A DNA stretch of 64,000 nucleotides from RCIO01 sp040880025 (GTDB lineage Bacteria; Pseudomonadota; Alphaproteobacteria; Rhizobiales; Rhizobiaceae): NCBI GenBank assembly GCA_040880025.1, contig JBBDJD010000018.1, positions 6,800 to 70,799 on the forward strand, written 5' to 3'. The translations under genes and the position numbers were made by a program. Of this stretch, positions 1 through 9,411 are shown one piece after another. The notes below the pieces were generated by a model. That model saw nothing but the letters and a program-made list of their open reading frames with translations. It was not told the DNA's origin and did no database searches. The first letter of the stretch is position 1, and each line of letters starts with the position of its first letter.

Positions 1-634
<634 letters not shown>

Positions 635-768
635 TGAAGCCTCCTGACTGGGATCTAAGCCAACTGTCGAAACCTCAACAGTCGCGCCCCTTTCGATCCG
701 AGTCCAGCAGATTCAAAACACATCTTCATGACAGCGCGGTCGTGCAGCCTTACTGCCCGTGCTTCCTC

Positions 769-2046
769 CTAGCCGCCCTCGTCCCGCGCTCCGCCCTGGG
801 TGATCAGGCGCGCGCTGCGCTGGCCGGTCGCGTAGATCCACAGCCATGAGAGCGCCACCGCCAGACGGTAGCGCAGGCCAATCAGGAAATAGATGTGGGC
901 CAGTCCCCACAGCCACCACGCGGGCCAGCCTTTCAGCGTGATCCAGCCAAAATCGACGACTGCCGCGCGCTTGCCGATGGTCGCCAGGTCGCCGTCGCTG
1001 CGGTAGCGGAACGGCCCCGGTTCGCTGTTGCCCGCAAGCCGCGCGCGGATGATCGCCGCCACGTGCCTGCCCTGTTGCTTGGCGGCGGGCGCGACACCGG
1101 GCACCAGGCCGCCGCCCTCGCGTTCGACATGCGCCGTGTCGCCAATGACGAAAATCTCGGGACGACCCGGCGCGGTCAGATCGGGCTCGACTACGACGCG
1201 GCCGGCGCGGTCGGCTTCGGCGCCCAGCCATTCGGCTGCGGGCGAGGCCGCCACCCCGGCGGCCCAAAGCACGGTACGGGCAGGCAGCCGCTCGCCGTCG
1301 ACCGCCACACCCTCTTCGTCCACCGCGGTGACCGGCCGGCCCAGCATGACCTCGACGCCGAGCCTTTCCAGCGCGCGTCGCGCATAATCCGAAAGCTTGT
1401 CGCGGAAGTTGGCAAGCACGCGCTGCCCGGCCTCGACCAGCACCACGCGCGCCGCGCCGGGGTCGATGCGGCGGAACTCGCCCTTCAATGTGTCGCGGGC
1501 CAGATCGGCGATGGTGCCGGCCAGCTCAACGCCGGTCGGCCCGGCGCCGATGACGACAAAGGTCAGGAGTGCTGCGCGCTTGTCCGGATCGGGCTCGCGC
1601 TCGGCGCGCTCGAAGGCGAGCAGAATGCGGCGGCGGATCGCGGTCGCGTCCTCGATCGTCTTCAGGCCCGGCGCGAACGGCTCCCACTCGTCATGGCCGA
1701 AATAGGAATGGCGCGCACCCGTGGCGATCACCAGCGTGTCGTATGGAACCGCCTCGCCGTCCTCGAGCAGCACGCGCCGGCCGGCGGCGTCGACGCCCGT
1801 CACCGTGCCGAGCAGCGTCGTGACGTCCTTGCGGCGGCGCAACAACTGACGCACCGGCCAGGCGATCTCCGAGGTCGCCAGCGACGTGGTGGCCACCTGG
1901 TAGAGCAGCGGCTGGAAGAGATGATGGTTGCGCGTGTCGATCAGCGTGATGTCGAGGCCGGCGCCCTTGAGCGCGCTGACCAGTTCAAGGCCGCCGAATC
2001 CGGCGCCGATGACGACCAGCCGATGCGTCTGCCGTGCGTTGGCCAT
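769..2046 (-). CDS. ndh: type II NADH dehydrogenase (NAD(P)/FAD-dependent oxidoreductase)
   Basis: A single-subunit NADH:quinone oxidoreductase of about 425 residues. A first Rossmann FAD motif (VVIGAGFGGLE) is close to the start, a second (VVIGAGPTGVELAG) about residue 160 binds NADH, and the late GDTAHVE motif contacts FAD. A hydrophobic C-terminal segment (WLWGLAHIYFLIGLRYRLA) fits peripheral attachment to the cytoplasmic membrane. NDH-2 enzymes feed electrons to quinone without pumping protons. The ATG at 2046 was chosen; an upstream in-frame TTG at 2097 adds 17 residues that the family lacks. It stands alone between cpdB and the Lrp regulator. Confidence 0.85.
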   Translation of the reverse strand: MANARQTHRLVVIGAGFGGLELVSALKGAGLDITLIDTRNHHLFQPLLYQVATTSLATSEIAWPVRQLLRRRKDVTTLLGTVTGVDAAGRRVLLEDGEAVPYDTLVIATGARHSYFGHDEWEPFAPGLKTIEDATAIRRRILLAFERAEREPDPDKRAALLTFVVIGAGPTGVELAGTIADLARDTLKGEFRRIDPGAARVVLVEAGQRVLANFRDKLSDYARRALERLGVEVMLGRPVTAVDEEGVAVDGERLPARTVLWAAGVAASPAAEWLGAEADRAGRVVVEPDLTAPGRPEIFVIGDTAHVEREGGGLVPGVAPAAKQQGRHVAAIIRARLAGNSEPGPFRYRSDGDLATIGKRAAVVDFGWITLKGWPAWWLWGLAHIYFLIGLRYRLAVALSWLWIYATGQRSARLITQGGARDEGG

Positions 2047-2124
2047 GAGCAGGCCCCCATGTTTCTTGCCAAGCCTCACATAAGGGCAATTGTGCAACGC
2101 AACAAGGCGAGCACCGGGGCGCCG

Positions 2125-2598
2125 TCACGCCATATCCGCCCTGATCCCCGTCCCCGTGCGGTCGATCACCTCGCGCAATGCGAATGACGAGTTGATCTTG
2201 GTGACATGCGGCATGGCCGACAGCCATTCCTTGTGGATGCGCTCGTAATCCTGCAGGTCGCGGGCGGCGATGCGCAGGATGTAGTCGTACTCGCCCGACA
2301 TCAGATGGCACGACAAGACGTTGGGGCAGCGCTTGATCGCCGCCTCGAACTCCGTCAGCGACTTCTCGAACTGGCCCGACAGCGAGATATGGACGATCGC
2401 GGTCATGCGATGGTCCAGGGCCGCGTTGGAAAGTCGCGCATGATAGCCTGAAATGACGCCCGACTGCTCCAGATTGTCGAGCCGCCGCGAGCACGCCGAC
2501 TGCGACAGCCCCACCTTCTCGGCGAGTGCTGCATTGGAGATTCGGCCGTCCTTCTGCAGCGTGTCCAGAATGGCGATATCTATCCTGTCCAGTGACAT
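2125..2598 (-). CDS. aldR: Lrp/AsnC-family regulator, probable regulator of alanine dehydrogenase
   Basis: A 157-residue Lrp/AsnC protein. The N-terminal winged helix-turn-helix (LDRIDIAILDTLQKDGRISNAALAEKVGLS begins the domain) is followed by an RAM/effector domain with the usual GEYDYILRI core. The start at 2598 has AAGGAATT upstream; in-frame codons further up would add an atypical leader. It is divergent from ald, an arrangement known for AldR/BkdR-type activators that respond to alanine in Rhizobium and mycobacteria. The function as ald regulator is inferred from context; the family is certain. Confidence 0.8.
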   Translation of the reverse strand: MSLDRIDIAILDTLQKDGRISNAALAEKVGLSQSACSRRLDNLEQSGVISGYHARLSNAALDHRMTAIVHISLSGQFEKSLTEFEAAIKRCPNVLSCHLMSGEYDYILRIAARDLQDYERIHKEWLSAMPHVTKINSSFALREVIDRTGTGIRADMA

Positions 2599-2742
2599 TC
2601 TTCGCAATTCCTTTCGTACATCGACCATCTTGTGCAAACTATACCGAAAAATTCCGCCAGCGACAAACATCTTCGCAAACACATTCGACGCTCTATCTGT
2701 TACCTTGGGTCAACAATCGGACCCTGAGCGAGGAGCATGACG

Positions 2743-3858
2743 ATGCGCGTTGGTTGCCCCAAGGAAATCAAGAACCACGAATACCGCGTCGGCCTGACGC
2801 CGGGTTCGGTGCGGGAATATGTGGCGCATGGCCACACCGTGATCGTCGAGAGCGGCGCCGGAGCCGGCATCGGCGCCGACGACAACGCCTACCGCGCAGC
2901 CGGTGCGGAGATCGCCAAGACCGCTCAAGATGTCTTCACCCGCTCCGACATGATCGTGAAGGTCAAGGAGCCGCAGCCGTCGGAATGGGCTCAGCTTCGC
3001 GAAGACCAGATCCTCTACACCTACCTCCACCTTGCGCCAGACGCGGACCAGACCAGGGGCCTGATCGAAAGCGGCGTGACGGCGATCGCCTACGAGACCG
3101 TCACCGACGAACGCGGCGGGCTTCCTCTCCTGGCCCCGATGTCGGAAGTGGCGGGACGCCTCGCCATCCAGGCGGGCGCAACGGCGCTGCAGAAAGCCAA
3201 TGGCGGCCGCGGCATCCTGCTCGGCGGCGTGCCCGGCGTGCTGCCGGCCAAGGTTGCGGTCATCGGTGGCGGCGTCGTCGGCCTCAACTCGGCCAAGATG
3301 GCGGTCGGCCTCGGCGCTGACGTGACAATCATCGACCGGTCGATCCCGCGCCTGCGCCAGCTCGACGATATCTTCAACGGCCGCGTCCACACCCGCTATT
3401 CGACCGTGGAAGCGCTGGAGGAAGAGTGCTTCTCGGCGGATGTCGTGGTCGGCGCGGTGCTGATCCCCGGCGCCGCGGCGCCCAAGCTGGTCAGCCGCGA
3501 AATGCTGTCGGGCATGAAGCCGGGCTCGGTTCTGGTCGATGTCGCCATCGACCAGGGCGGCTGCTTCGAGACCTCGCACGCCACCACACATGCGGAGCCG
3601 ACCTATGAGGTGGACGGCATCATCCACTATTGCGTGGCAAACATGCCGGGCGCCGTGCCGGTCACCTCGGCCCAGGCGCTCAACAACGCGACGCTGCATT
3701 ACGGCCTGCAGCTTGCCGACAAGGGCCTGAAGGCGCTGGTTGACGACCATCACCTGCGCAACGGCCTGAACGTCCACAAGGGACGCATCACCAACCGCGC
3801 CGTGGCCGACGCGCTCGGCTACGAAATGGCAGAGCCCAAGGCCGCTCTGGCCGCGTAA
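2743..3858 (+). CDS. ald: alanine dehydrogenase
   Basis: Catalyses reversible NAD-dependent oxidative deamination of L-alanine to pyruvate and ammonium. The 371-residue length equals the family norm. Known catalytic and substrate residues fall at their canonical positions: Arg15, Lys75 (KVKEPQ), His96 (YLHLAP) and Asp270 (VAIDQGG). The NAD-binding GGGVVG is at 175-180. AGGAG at 2731-2735 is 7 nt from the ATG at 2743 but only 1 nt from the ATG at 2737, so the later start is preferred. Regulation by the divergent Lrp-type gene is likely. A strong hairpin terminator follows about 125 bp after the stop. Confidence 0.95.
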   Translation: MRVGCPKEIKNHEYRVGLTPGSVREYVAHGHTVIVESGAGAGIGADDNAYRAAGAEIAKTAQDVFTRSDMIVKVKEPQPSEWAQLREDQILYTYLHLAPDADQTRGLIESGVTAIAYETVTDERGGLPLLAPMSEVAGRLAIQAGATALQKANGGRGILLGGVPGVLPAKVAVIGGGVVGLNSAKMAVGLGADVTIIDRSIPRLRQLDDIFNGRVHTRYSTVEALEEECFSADVVVGAVLIPGAAAPKLVSREMLSGMKPGSVLVDVAIDQGGCFETSHATTHAEPTYEVDGIIHYCVANMPGAVPVTSAQALNNATLHYGLQLADKGLKALVDDHHLRNGLNVHKGRITNRAVADALGYEMAEPKAALAA

Positions 3859-3913
3859 TATCCGGTGCGCCGTGCGTTCATCGAACGCATGAAGGACGCG
3901 CCGAAACATAGTA

Positions 3914-3937
3914 GAGCATCGGATTGATCCGATGCTC
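3914..3937. repeat. short perfect palindrome after ald
   Basis: Ten-base arms GAGCATCGGA and TCCGATGCTC flank a TTGA loop. No T-run follows on either strand, so this is not a classic terminator. Short AGAGCAT...ATGCTC palindromes are common intergenic elements in rhizobial genomes; membership of that class is inferred from memory, and no second copy is in this window. Confidence 0.5.
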
Positions 3938-3982
3938 GGTCGCTCGGGTGTCTTGATACGAGGCACGCTCCTCCCCGAGTCT

Positions 3983-4018
3983 GGCCCGCCGGTTTGCACC
4001 CCGGCGGGCCAATTTCTT
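3983..4018 (+). terminator. Rho-independent-like terminator of ald
   Basis: GGCCCGCCGG and CCGGCGGGCC form a 10-bp GC stem with an 8-nt loop, followed by AATTTCTT. It lies about 125 bp after the ald stop codon on the same strand. Confidence 0.7.
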
Positions 4019-4122
4019 CAGCGACCCCGGTCTTGACCGGGATCAATGTGCCCCGGCGGCCCTTCCGGCAGAAAAGGGATCGACAAGAACCATTCGCCCT
4101 CCCACGCAAATCCAGGGACGTC

Positions 4123-4242
4123 ATGATCGCCACTCTGTTCAATTTCGCCGTTTCCCACATGGAGTTGGGATTTGTCTCGCTGGGGATCGGCCTGGCGATC
4201 TGGGGCTCGGCGCACAAGAGGCAGCGGCGCGCCTTGCGCTGA
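4123..4242 (+). CDS. possible 39-aa small membrane protein
   Basis: A 39-residue reading frame with one hydrophobic segment (LGFVSLGIGLAIW) followed by a basic tail (KRQRRALR), the pattern of a single-pass small membrane protein. AGGGA lies about 7 nt before the ATG. It starts about 105 bp after the ald terminator and runs towards the convergent DUF1203 gene. No family was recognised and its length makes chance occurrence possible. Confidence 0.35.
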   Translation: MIATLFNFAVSHMELGFVSLGIGLAIWGSAHKRQRRALR

Positions 4243-4261
4243 GCGGCCCGGCCACGGTCCC

Positions 4262-4735
4262 TCACGCCCTGTCGATTCTTACCTGATAGCAATTGTTGCG
4301 GGCAGAACGCATGTGGACATAGGCGATGTCCGCGCGCTGCAGGAGTTGGTGCGCGCGCGTGCAGACGTCCTTCTTCGGCGTCACCGCGCCCGTACCGTAG
4401 ACGATGCGGTCGTCATGGCCGTAGCCGCGCACGATCCAGTCGGGCGAGGCGCGGAACAGATCCGGCATGACGTCGGTTTCCGGCGCCCGCTCGCATTCGG
4501 CCGCATGAAGGAAGATCGGCCCGGTCTCTGCATATGGCTGCAAGGCCGGAAACGGCCGGTAGGCCAGGATCAGATAGTCCTCGCCGGCGGCGACGTTGTT
4601 CAGGCAATGTCGGCACGGCACGCCGTCGCCGTCCGAGATTCTGCGTTCGGGGGTCATGCCGTAGGCGTCGGGTTCGCCGCGCTGGAAGGCGCGGGCATCA
4701 TCTGTCGGCATGGCGACAAAGCGGATCAGGCCCAT
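4262..4735 (-). CDS. DUF1203 family protein
   Basis: A 157-residue protein with the DUF1203 layout: a short N-terminal strand (IRFVAMPT), a paired CRHCL cysteine motif around residues 40-44, and the PFPALQPYAETGPIFLHAAEC core. The biochemical role of this family is unknown. GGAGAA lies 8 nt before the ATG at 4735. It is transcribed in the same direction as the OmpA-like gene, 137 bp ahead of it on the complementary strand, so could be its downstream neighbour in a transcript. Confidence 0.75.
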   Translation of the reverse strand: MGLIRFVAMPTDDARAFQRGEPDAYGMTPERRISDGDGVPCRHCLNNVAAGEDYLILAYRPFPALQPYAETGPIFLHAAECERAPETDVMPDLFRASPDWIVRGYGHDDRIVYGTGAVTPKKDVCTRAHQLLQRADIAYVHMRSARNNCYQVRIDRA

Positions 4736-4872
4736 TCTGGTTCTCCGGAAGCGGCTGCGGTTATCGCGCATATTGCGAAGAGCCAGGGCCGCCGCCACCC
4801 GATTCATGCCATGCCGCTCAAAGCAAACCTCCCGGCCGATGGACCGGGAGGTTCGATACGTTGCGGCCTGCT

Positions 4873-5454
4873 TCAGCGGATGACGAAGTCGTCGACGCGG
4901 CGCAGCGTCACGCGCCGGTTGCGCCATTCCTCATAGGGCGTCGGCACCAGCAGGAACTGCTCGCCATAGCCCACGGTCTGGAGCATGTGCCCGGGGATGC
5001 CGAAATGGTAGACCAGCACCTGCTTCAAGGATTCTGCGCGGCGCTCGGCCAGAACCTGGTTCGAATAGGTCGAGCCGACAGCGTCGGTGTGGCCTTCGAT
5101 CAGGATGGTCGCGGAGCGTCCGCGGCGGCCGAGGTGGCGCAGCGCCTCGGCGATATTCTCCACCTTGCCGTATTGCGAATACGGGATAACGGCGGAGCCG
5201 AAGGCGAAGTTGATCGACTGGATGTCGATCGCCGGCGCCAGTTCGCGGATTTCGGGGCGGCGCTTGAGCTGCTGGATGGTCATGCGCTGTTCGGGCTTCA
5301 CCCTCAGGCGCGGCGCGGCTTCGAGCTTGCGCAGGATCTGCCCGGCCGACGGCATGTCCTGGGCGAGCTTCAGGGCGGGACTTGTCGCATGAGCGACGGC
5401 GGGGGCAATCATCGCGGCTGCGAGGCCGGCGATCATGGTGCGGCGGGTAAACAT
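4873..5454 (-). CDS. OmpA-family peptidoglycan-binding protein
   Basis: A 193-residue exported protein. The signal peptide (FTRRTMIAGLAAAMIAPAVAHA) contains twin arginines but could also use Sec. The C-terminal OmpA domain has the NFAFGSAVI strand and the GHTDAVGS...NQVLAERRAE motif whose Asp and Arg bind diaminopimelate in peptidoglycan. There is no beta-barrel, so it is probably a periplasmic cell-wall binding protein rather than a porin. AGAGGA is 6-7 nt before the ATG. The exact partner or role is not evident. Confidence 0.8.
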   Translation of the reverse strand: MFTRRTMIAGLAAAMIAPAVAHATSPALKLAQDMPSAGQILRKLEAAPRLRVKPEQRMTIQQLKRRPEIRELAPAIDIQSINFAFGSAVIPYSQYGKVENIAEALRHLGRRGRSATILIEGHTDAVGSTYSNQVLAERRAESLKQVLVYHFGIPGHMLQTVGYGEQFLLVPTPYEEWRNRRVTLRRVDDFVIR

Positions 5455-5564
5455 GGTCGTTCCTCTCTGGCGTTTTCCAATGAGGCAACCATGCAAGAAC
5501 CGCGCTGAAGCTGCGATGAACGGGGCGTTTAGCCGGGGTTGGGGAACGAAACGCCGAAAAAACG

Positions 5565-6125
5565 CTAGCGCATGACCGCCGCGGCGCGTTCGGCCTTGGT
5601 CAGCGGCGTCAGCGTCTCTTTGATCTGGCTGACAGGCGAGAAACCCATCTTCTGGTAAAGCGGCAGCGCGGCCGGATGATCCGCCGTGCAGGTCTGCACG
5701 GTTATCTTCTCCGGCTTGTAGGACCATGCGGTCTCGATCGCGGCGCCCAGGAACCAGCGGCCGAAACCCTGCCCGGTGGCGTGCTCCATCATGCCGAAAT
5801 AGGCGATATCCACCTTTTCCGGGAGCTCCGTGGCGAGTTCGAAGAAACCGGCCGGGGCGCCATCGAAATAGAGCACGCGGATGTTGCGCTCCGGAGCATG
5901 CAGGCGCGCCGCGAGCTCCTCGTCGCCGAGCCTGAGCGCGTTGACCCAGGTCCATTCGCGGCCCACCCGGTCCTGGAGATAGCGGTAGAAATGGAGTGGA
6001 ATATCCCTGGCCTTCAGAAGCGCGATCGGATGGCCGTGCGGCAGCGACGGGTAATGGCCGTGGGGCGTGGTCATTTCGAGGTGGGTGACGGTCACCTCGA
6101 CCGGCTTGCGCCCGCGCGCGCTCAT
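5565..6125 (-). CDS. GNAT-family N-acetyltransferase
   Basis: A 186-residue protein with the GNAT fold: a central acceptor region (YFDGAPAGFFEL), the acetyl-CoA loop in GQGFGRWFLG around residues 115-125, and the late ALPLYQKMGF motif. The substrate is unknown. The ATG overlaps the stop codon of sseA by 4 bp (ATGA), so the two are translationally coupled and co-transcribed; the link may hint at small-molecule or sulfur detoxification, but that is speculation. Confidence 0.8.
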   Translation of the reverse strand: MSARGRKPVEVTVTHLEMTTPHGHYPSLPHGHPIALLKARDIPLHFYRYLQDRVGREWTWVNALRLGDEELAARLHAPERNIRVLYFDGAPAGFFELATELPEKVDIAYFGMMEHATGQGFGRWFLGAAIETAWSYKPEKITVQTCTADHPAALPLYQKMGFSPVSQIKETLTPLTKAERAAAVMR

Positions 6126-6985
6126 TCGCCGCCCTTGCCGGTGACCACCGCGGTATCCTGCCGGCCGCCCCATTCGGACCATGAGCCGTCATAGAGCTTG
6201 TTGTCACTGTGGCCGACCGATTCCAGCGCCAGCGTGATGACCGCCGCCGTGATGCCGGAGCCGCAGCTTGTCACCACCGGCTTGCCGAGATCGATCCCGG
6301 ACGCCTCAAGTTTCTCTCGCAATTCGCTGATCGGTAAAAGTTTTCCATCTTTCGCCAATTCGAGCGCCGGCACGTTGAACGCGCCCGGCATGTGGCCGGA
6401 ACGCATACCTGGCCGCGGTTCCGGGTCAATTCCCTCGAAACGGCCTTTGGGGCGCGCGTCGGCGATCTGCGCCGAGCGCTCCTCCACGATCCGCATCATC
6501 TCGTCGAAGGAGGCGACGCGTCCCCGGTCGAATTTAGGCGTGAAGACGCAACCCGCGACCCTGGTCGGTTTATCGGTCACGGGGCGGCCTTCGCGCTTCC
6601 ATCCGTCCAGCCCGCCATCGAGCACATAGACCTTGCCGGCGCCCATCACCCGGAACATCCACCAGACGCGCGGCGCGGAAAAGAAACCCGGCCCGTCATA
6701 GACGACGATGGTGTCGCGGTCCGAAATGCCCATGGAACTGGCGAACTGCTCGAACAGGCCCGGATGCGGCAACGAATGCGGCAGGCCGGTGCCGGGCTCA
6801 ACGACCGTGTCGTGGTCGAAGAACACCGCGCCCGGAATATGGCCCGCCTCGTATTCCGCCCATGCGTCCCGGTTCTGCGCCGGCAGATACCATGAGCCGT
6901 CTATGATCGACAGGCCGGGCGTGCCCAGCCGCTCCTGTAGCCAGTCGGCCGAAACGATGAAGGGGCTGGTTTCCGCCAAGCTCAT
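6122..6985 (-). CDS. sseA: 3-mercaptopyruvate sulfurtransferase
   Basis: A two-domain rhodanese of 287 residues, the standard size. It transfers sulfur from 3-mercaptopyruvate to thiols or cyanide. The catalytic loop SCGSGITA at 240-247 (Cys241) matches the mercaptopyruvate type (CGSGVT) rather than thiosulfate rhodanese (CRKGVT). The N-terminal inactive domain contains DGSWYLP and the AGHIPGAVFFD motif. The start at 6985 was chosen because MSLAET is a typical N-terminus and GGAGAG precedes it. It follows the GFA gene by 7 bp and overlaps the GNAT gene. Confidence 0.9.
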   Translation of the reverse strand: MSLAETSPFIVSADWLQERLGTPGLSIIDGSWYLPAQNRDAWAEYEAGHIPGAVFFDHDTVVEPGTGLPHSLPHPGLFEQFASSMGISDRDTIVVYDGPGFFSAPRVWWMFRVMGAGKVYVLDGGLDGWKREGRPVTDKPTRVAGCVFTPKFDRGRVASFDEMMRIVEERSAQIADARPKGRFEGIDPEPRPGMRSGHMPGAFNVPALELAKDGKLLPISELREKLEASGIDLGKPVVTSCGSGITAAVITLALESVGHSDNKLYDGSWSEWGGRQDTAVVTGKGGE

Positions 6986-6992
6986 TCTCTCC

Positions 6993-7466
6993 TCATTCGA
7001 CAGCATTCCCGGTCCGCTCATGCCAGTGAGCAATGGATTCGTCCGGGTACCCGTCGAAAGTCTTGTCGCGCGGCCCGGCTTCCACTTCAACCCAACTGGC
7101 CTTGGAATCGATCAGCAGATGGGTGTGTTCGGACGGAACCGGCAGCGGCGTGTCGATCGCCGAAGCATGCGGATGGATCAGTTCCGGCCATGTCGGATCG
7201 TAGAGCCACAGCGCGCTGCCGCACTTCGTGCAAAAGCGGCGCTGTGCGGTGCTGTGTTCGCCGCCGATTGTGGCGTGATAGACGCCGACGGCGTCCTCGC
7301 CCTCCACATCCAGAGATTCGGAGCGCGCGGAGATGTTGATGGCGTACCCGCCGCCGCCTGCGGTCTTGCGGCAGATGGAGCAGTAGCAGCGCTGATAGGG
7401 CACGGGATGGTTGCTGTCGCAGGTGAAGCGCACAGCGCCGCAATGGCAGGAGCCTTCCAGCTTCAT
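6993..7466 (-). CDS. GFA/CENP-V family zinc protein
   Basis: A 157-residue protein of the glutathione-dependent formaldehyde-activating (GFA) fold. The zinc ligands are visible: CHC at residues 7-9, CYCSIC at 27-32 and CTKCG near 79-82. Family members bind S-hydroxymethylglutathione or unknown thiol adducts; most are uncharacterised. It sits 3 bp after the AlaX stop and 7 bp before sseA, so belongs to a minus-strand operon AlaX-GFA-sseA-GNAT. Confidence 0.8.
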   Translation of the reverse strand: MKLEGSCHCGAVRFTCDSNHPVPYQRCYCSICRKTAGGGGYAINISARSESLDVEGEDAVGVYHATIGGEHSTAQRRFCTKCGSALWLYDPTWPELIHPHASAIDTPLPVPSEHTHLLIDSKASWVEVEAGPRDKTFDGYPDESIAHWHERTGNAVE

Positions 7467-7469
7467 CGC

Positions 7470-8213
7470 TCAGGTCGCCGGCAGTGGCCCGAACCGAATA
7501 CGAAACCGCCGGTTCTCCCTGCCCTTCTTCTCGATCTTGCCGATGTGAATTTCGCCGACCTCCCCGGTCGAGCGCACGTGCGTGCCGCCACATGGCTGGC
7601 TGTCGACCACGCCCTCATCGCCGATGCAGACCAGGCGAATGCGGCCGGTGCCGGCCGGCGGGCGCACGTTCTTCGACTTCACCAGCCCCGGATGGGCGGC
7701 CAATTCCTCCTCCGAAATCCAGCGCGTGAACACCGGATGGTCTGCCTTCACCAGTTCCATCATTCGTTCCGTCACTTCCTGCTTGTCGAAGCTGGCGTCC
7801 GGAATGTCGAAATCGACCCTGGAATCGTCCTCGCTCACCGCCGCACCGGTGATCGGGCAAGGGCAAATGACGGTGAGCAGATGGCAGGCGGTGTGCATGC
7901 GCATCAGCTTGAAGCGCCGCTCCCAGTCGATGGCGAGCTTCACCGCATCGCCGACGGCCAATGACGGAGCGCCGGGGGCGGGGATATGGATGATCTCGTT
8001 CTTGGTCTCGCCGGTGATCGTGCCGGCGACCGGCACCTCGGATCCGTCGGCGCGGATCAGCCTGCCGGTGTCGCCGGGTTGGCCGCCCGAGGTGGCATAG
8101 AAGATCGTCCGGTCGAGAATTATGCCGCCGCGATCGTTGATGCCGGCCACCACCGCCTCGGCCTCCGCAAGATAGGAATCGTCGCGAAACAGCGGGGCGG
8201 TGATGACGGTCAT
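7470..8213 (-). CDS. stand-alone alanyl-tRNA editing protein (AlaX)
   Basis: A 247-residue homologue of the AlaRS editing domain, which clears Ser or Gly wrongly attached to tRNA-Ala. The zinc and catalytic motifs HTACH (about residue 105) and CGGTH (about 209) are intact, and the N-terminal YATSGGQPGDTG motif is typical. The C-ala domain is missing, so it is the shorter AlaX form. The ATG at 8213 is preceded by a weak Shine-Dalgarno only; other starts further upstream do not match the family. First gene of the AlaX-GFA-sseA-GNAT operon. Confidence 0.85.
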   Translation of the reverse strand: MTVITAPLFRDDSYLAEAEAVVAGINDRGGIILDRTIFYATSGGQPGDTGRLIRADGSEVPVAGTITGETKNEIIHIPAPGAPSLAVGDAVKLAIDWERRFKLMRMHTACHLLTVICPCPITGAAVSEDDSRVDFDIPDASFDKQEVTERMMELVKADHPVFTRWISEEELAAHPGLVKSKNVRPPAGTGRIRLVCIGDEGVVDSQPCGGTHVRSTGEVGEIHIGKIEKKGRENRRFRIRFGPLPAT

Positions 8214-8331
8214 GCGGGAACAGCCTCGGCACGATATACACTCAAGCCCCCACGGTGTGCCCTGCCCGGCTTCCGCATGCAAGTCGGTTCAACTCTCACG
8301 GATTGAGCAAGCGATCCCAGCCGGCTGCCTG

Positions 8332-9303
8332 TCACTCGGTCGTCGGGCGCCTGCCTTCGAACAGATATCCGAAGAATACGCCGTCGGGCATCGCCAGCGT
8401 GATCCTCGCGATCAAGGCGGTCGCGGCGACCGCGAAAACGATCCGGCCGACGAAAATACCGGTGAAGTCGGCGCCGAGCGCGAGAAACAGCGCGGTATCT
8501 TCAATGACGCTGTGCGCAAATCCCATGAAAGTGCAGGACAGGAATACCTGACGCGGCGAAATCGCGCCGCTGCGCGCCTCACGGATCAGCAAGCCGCCAC
8601 CGTAGGAGATTCCGAGAAACAGTCCCACACTCGTCAGCGCGCGTGCCTCGCCGCGAATTCCGGCCAGCTTCAAGAGCGGATCGAGCGCGCGCATCAGCCA
8701 TTCCATGATCCGCGCCAGTTTGAGGATTTCCAGCAGCCAGGCCAGCAGGATGAGAATGACCAGCATCCACAGGCAGGTCTCGAACAGACCATGAAAAAAG
8801 GCGGCCCAATCGCTGGTCAGCATAGCTGGAATGGAAGTTGGGTTGACCGGACCGGACAGCCAGCCAGTCGTCGACAGAAGCAGATGGAGAAGGCCGGCAT
8901 AGATCATGCCGCCCAGAAGTCGCAGCGCCGTCGTTACCAGAAAGCCGGGTCCCGCCTTCTGGATGATCTTCTGTTCGATCGGCAGTCCGTGCGCAAACAG
9001 GAGCAGGCTTGCAAAGACTGTAACGTCAGCCGTGCTCAGCGTATCGGGCGGCGCGAGCACATAGAGGAGCGGGACCGCGCCCCAAATCCCGACCAACAAG
9101 CCCACCAGCCAGGCCAGGCCGAGATCCGCGGGCAGGCCGAACAGCCCCATGACCGGATCGAGGGCCGGCGATATGGCCGCGATGACCCCGAGGCGAACCA
9201 GCACCTCGGTCGCGATTGCCACAGGCACGATAATGCGCACCAGTTCCCAGTAGATTTCGAGCGTTTCACGCGTTTTCGCGAACAGGCAGTGGACGTAGTG
9301 CAT
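8332..9303 (-). CDS. nucleoside-recognition (gate) domain membrane protein
   Basis: A 323-residue polytopic membrane protein with about eight hydrophobic segments and two internally similar halves, each with a gate/nucleoside-recognition pattern (LDPVMGLFGLPADLGLAW near residue 47; the repeat around LDPLLKLAGI near 206). Such proteins are thought to be permeases, but substrates are mostly unknown. AGGAGG lies 6 nt before the ATG. The gene is divergent from an Lrp-type regulator with a palindrome between them, suggesting the regulator controls it, perhaps in response to an amino acid. Confidence 0.7.
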   Translation of the reverse strand: MHYVHCLFAKTRETLEIYWELVRIIVPVAIATEVLVRLGVIAAISPALDPVMGLFGLPADLGLAWLVGLLVGIWGAVPLLYVLAPPDTLSTADVTVFASLLLFAHGLPIEQKIIQKAGPGFLVTTALRLLGGMIYAGLLHLLLSTTGWLSGPVNPTSIPAMLTSDWAAFFHGLFETCLWMLVILILLAWLLEILKLARIMEWLMRALDPLLKLAGIRGEARALTSVGLFLGISYGGGLLIREARSGAISPRQVFLSCTFMGFAHSVIEDTALFLALGADFTGIFVGRIVFAVAATALIARITLAMPDGVFFGYLFEGRRPTTE

Positions 9304-9374
9304 GGCGAGCCTCCTATGAGGTCAGCCACGTAACCCGGACGCTTTCGCACTTGTGGTCAAAGATTGCAGGTTTG

Positions 9375-9389
9375 TGCAATATTATTGCA
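9375..9389. promoter_or_regulatory. candidate Lrp-type operator
   Basis: TGCAAT-ATT-ATTGCA is a 15-bp inverted repeat with an AT centre, resembling AsnC/Lrp-type operators. It lies between two divergent genes, 22 bp before the chosen start of the Lrp-family regulator, so autoregulation plus control of the permease is plausible. Confidence 0.5.
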
Positions 9390-9411
9390 TTCGGTGAATG
9401 CGGAGGCCACG

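Noticed and set aside
2699..2712. FNR/FixK-like site before ald (TTACC-N4-GTCAA)
   Set aside because: Only the right half matches; the left half lacks TTGA.
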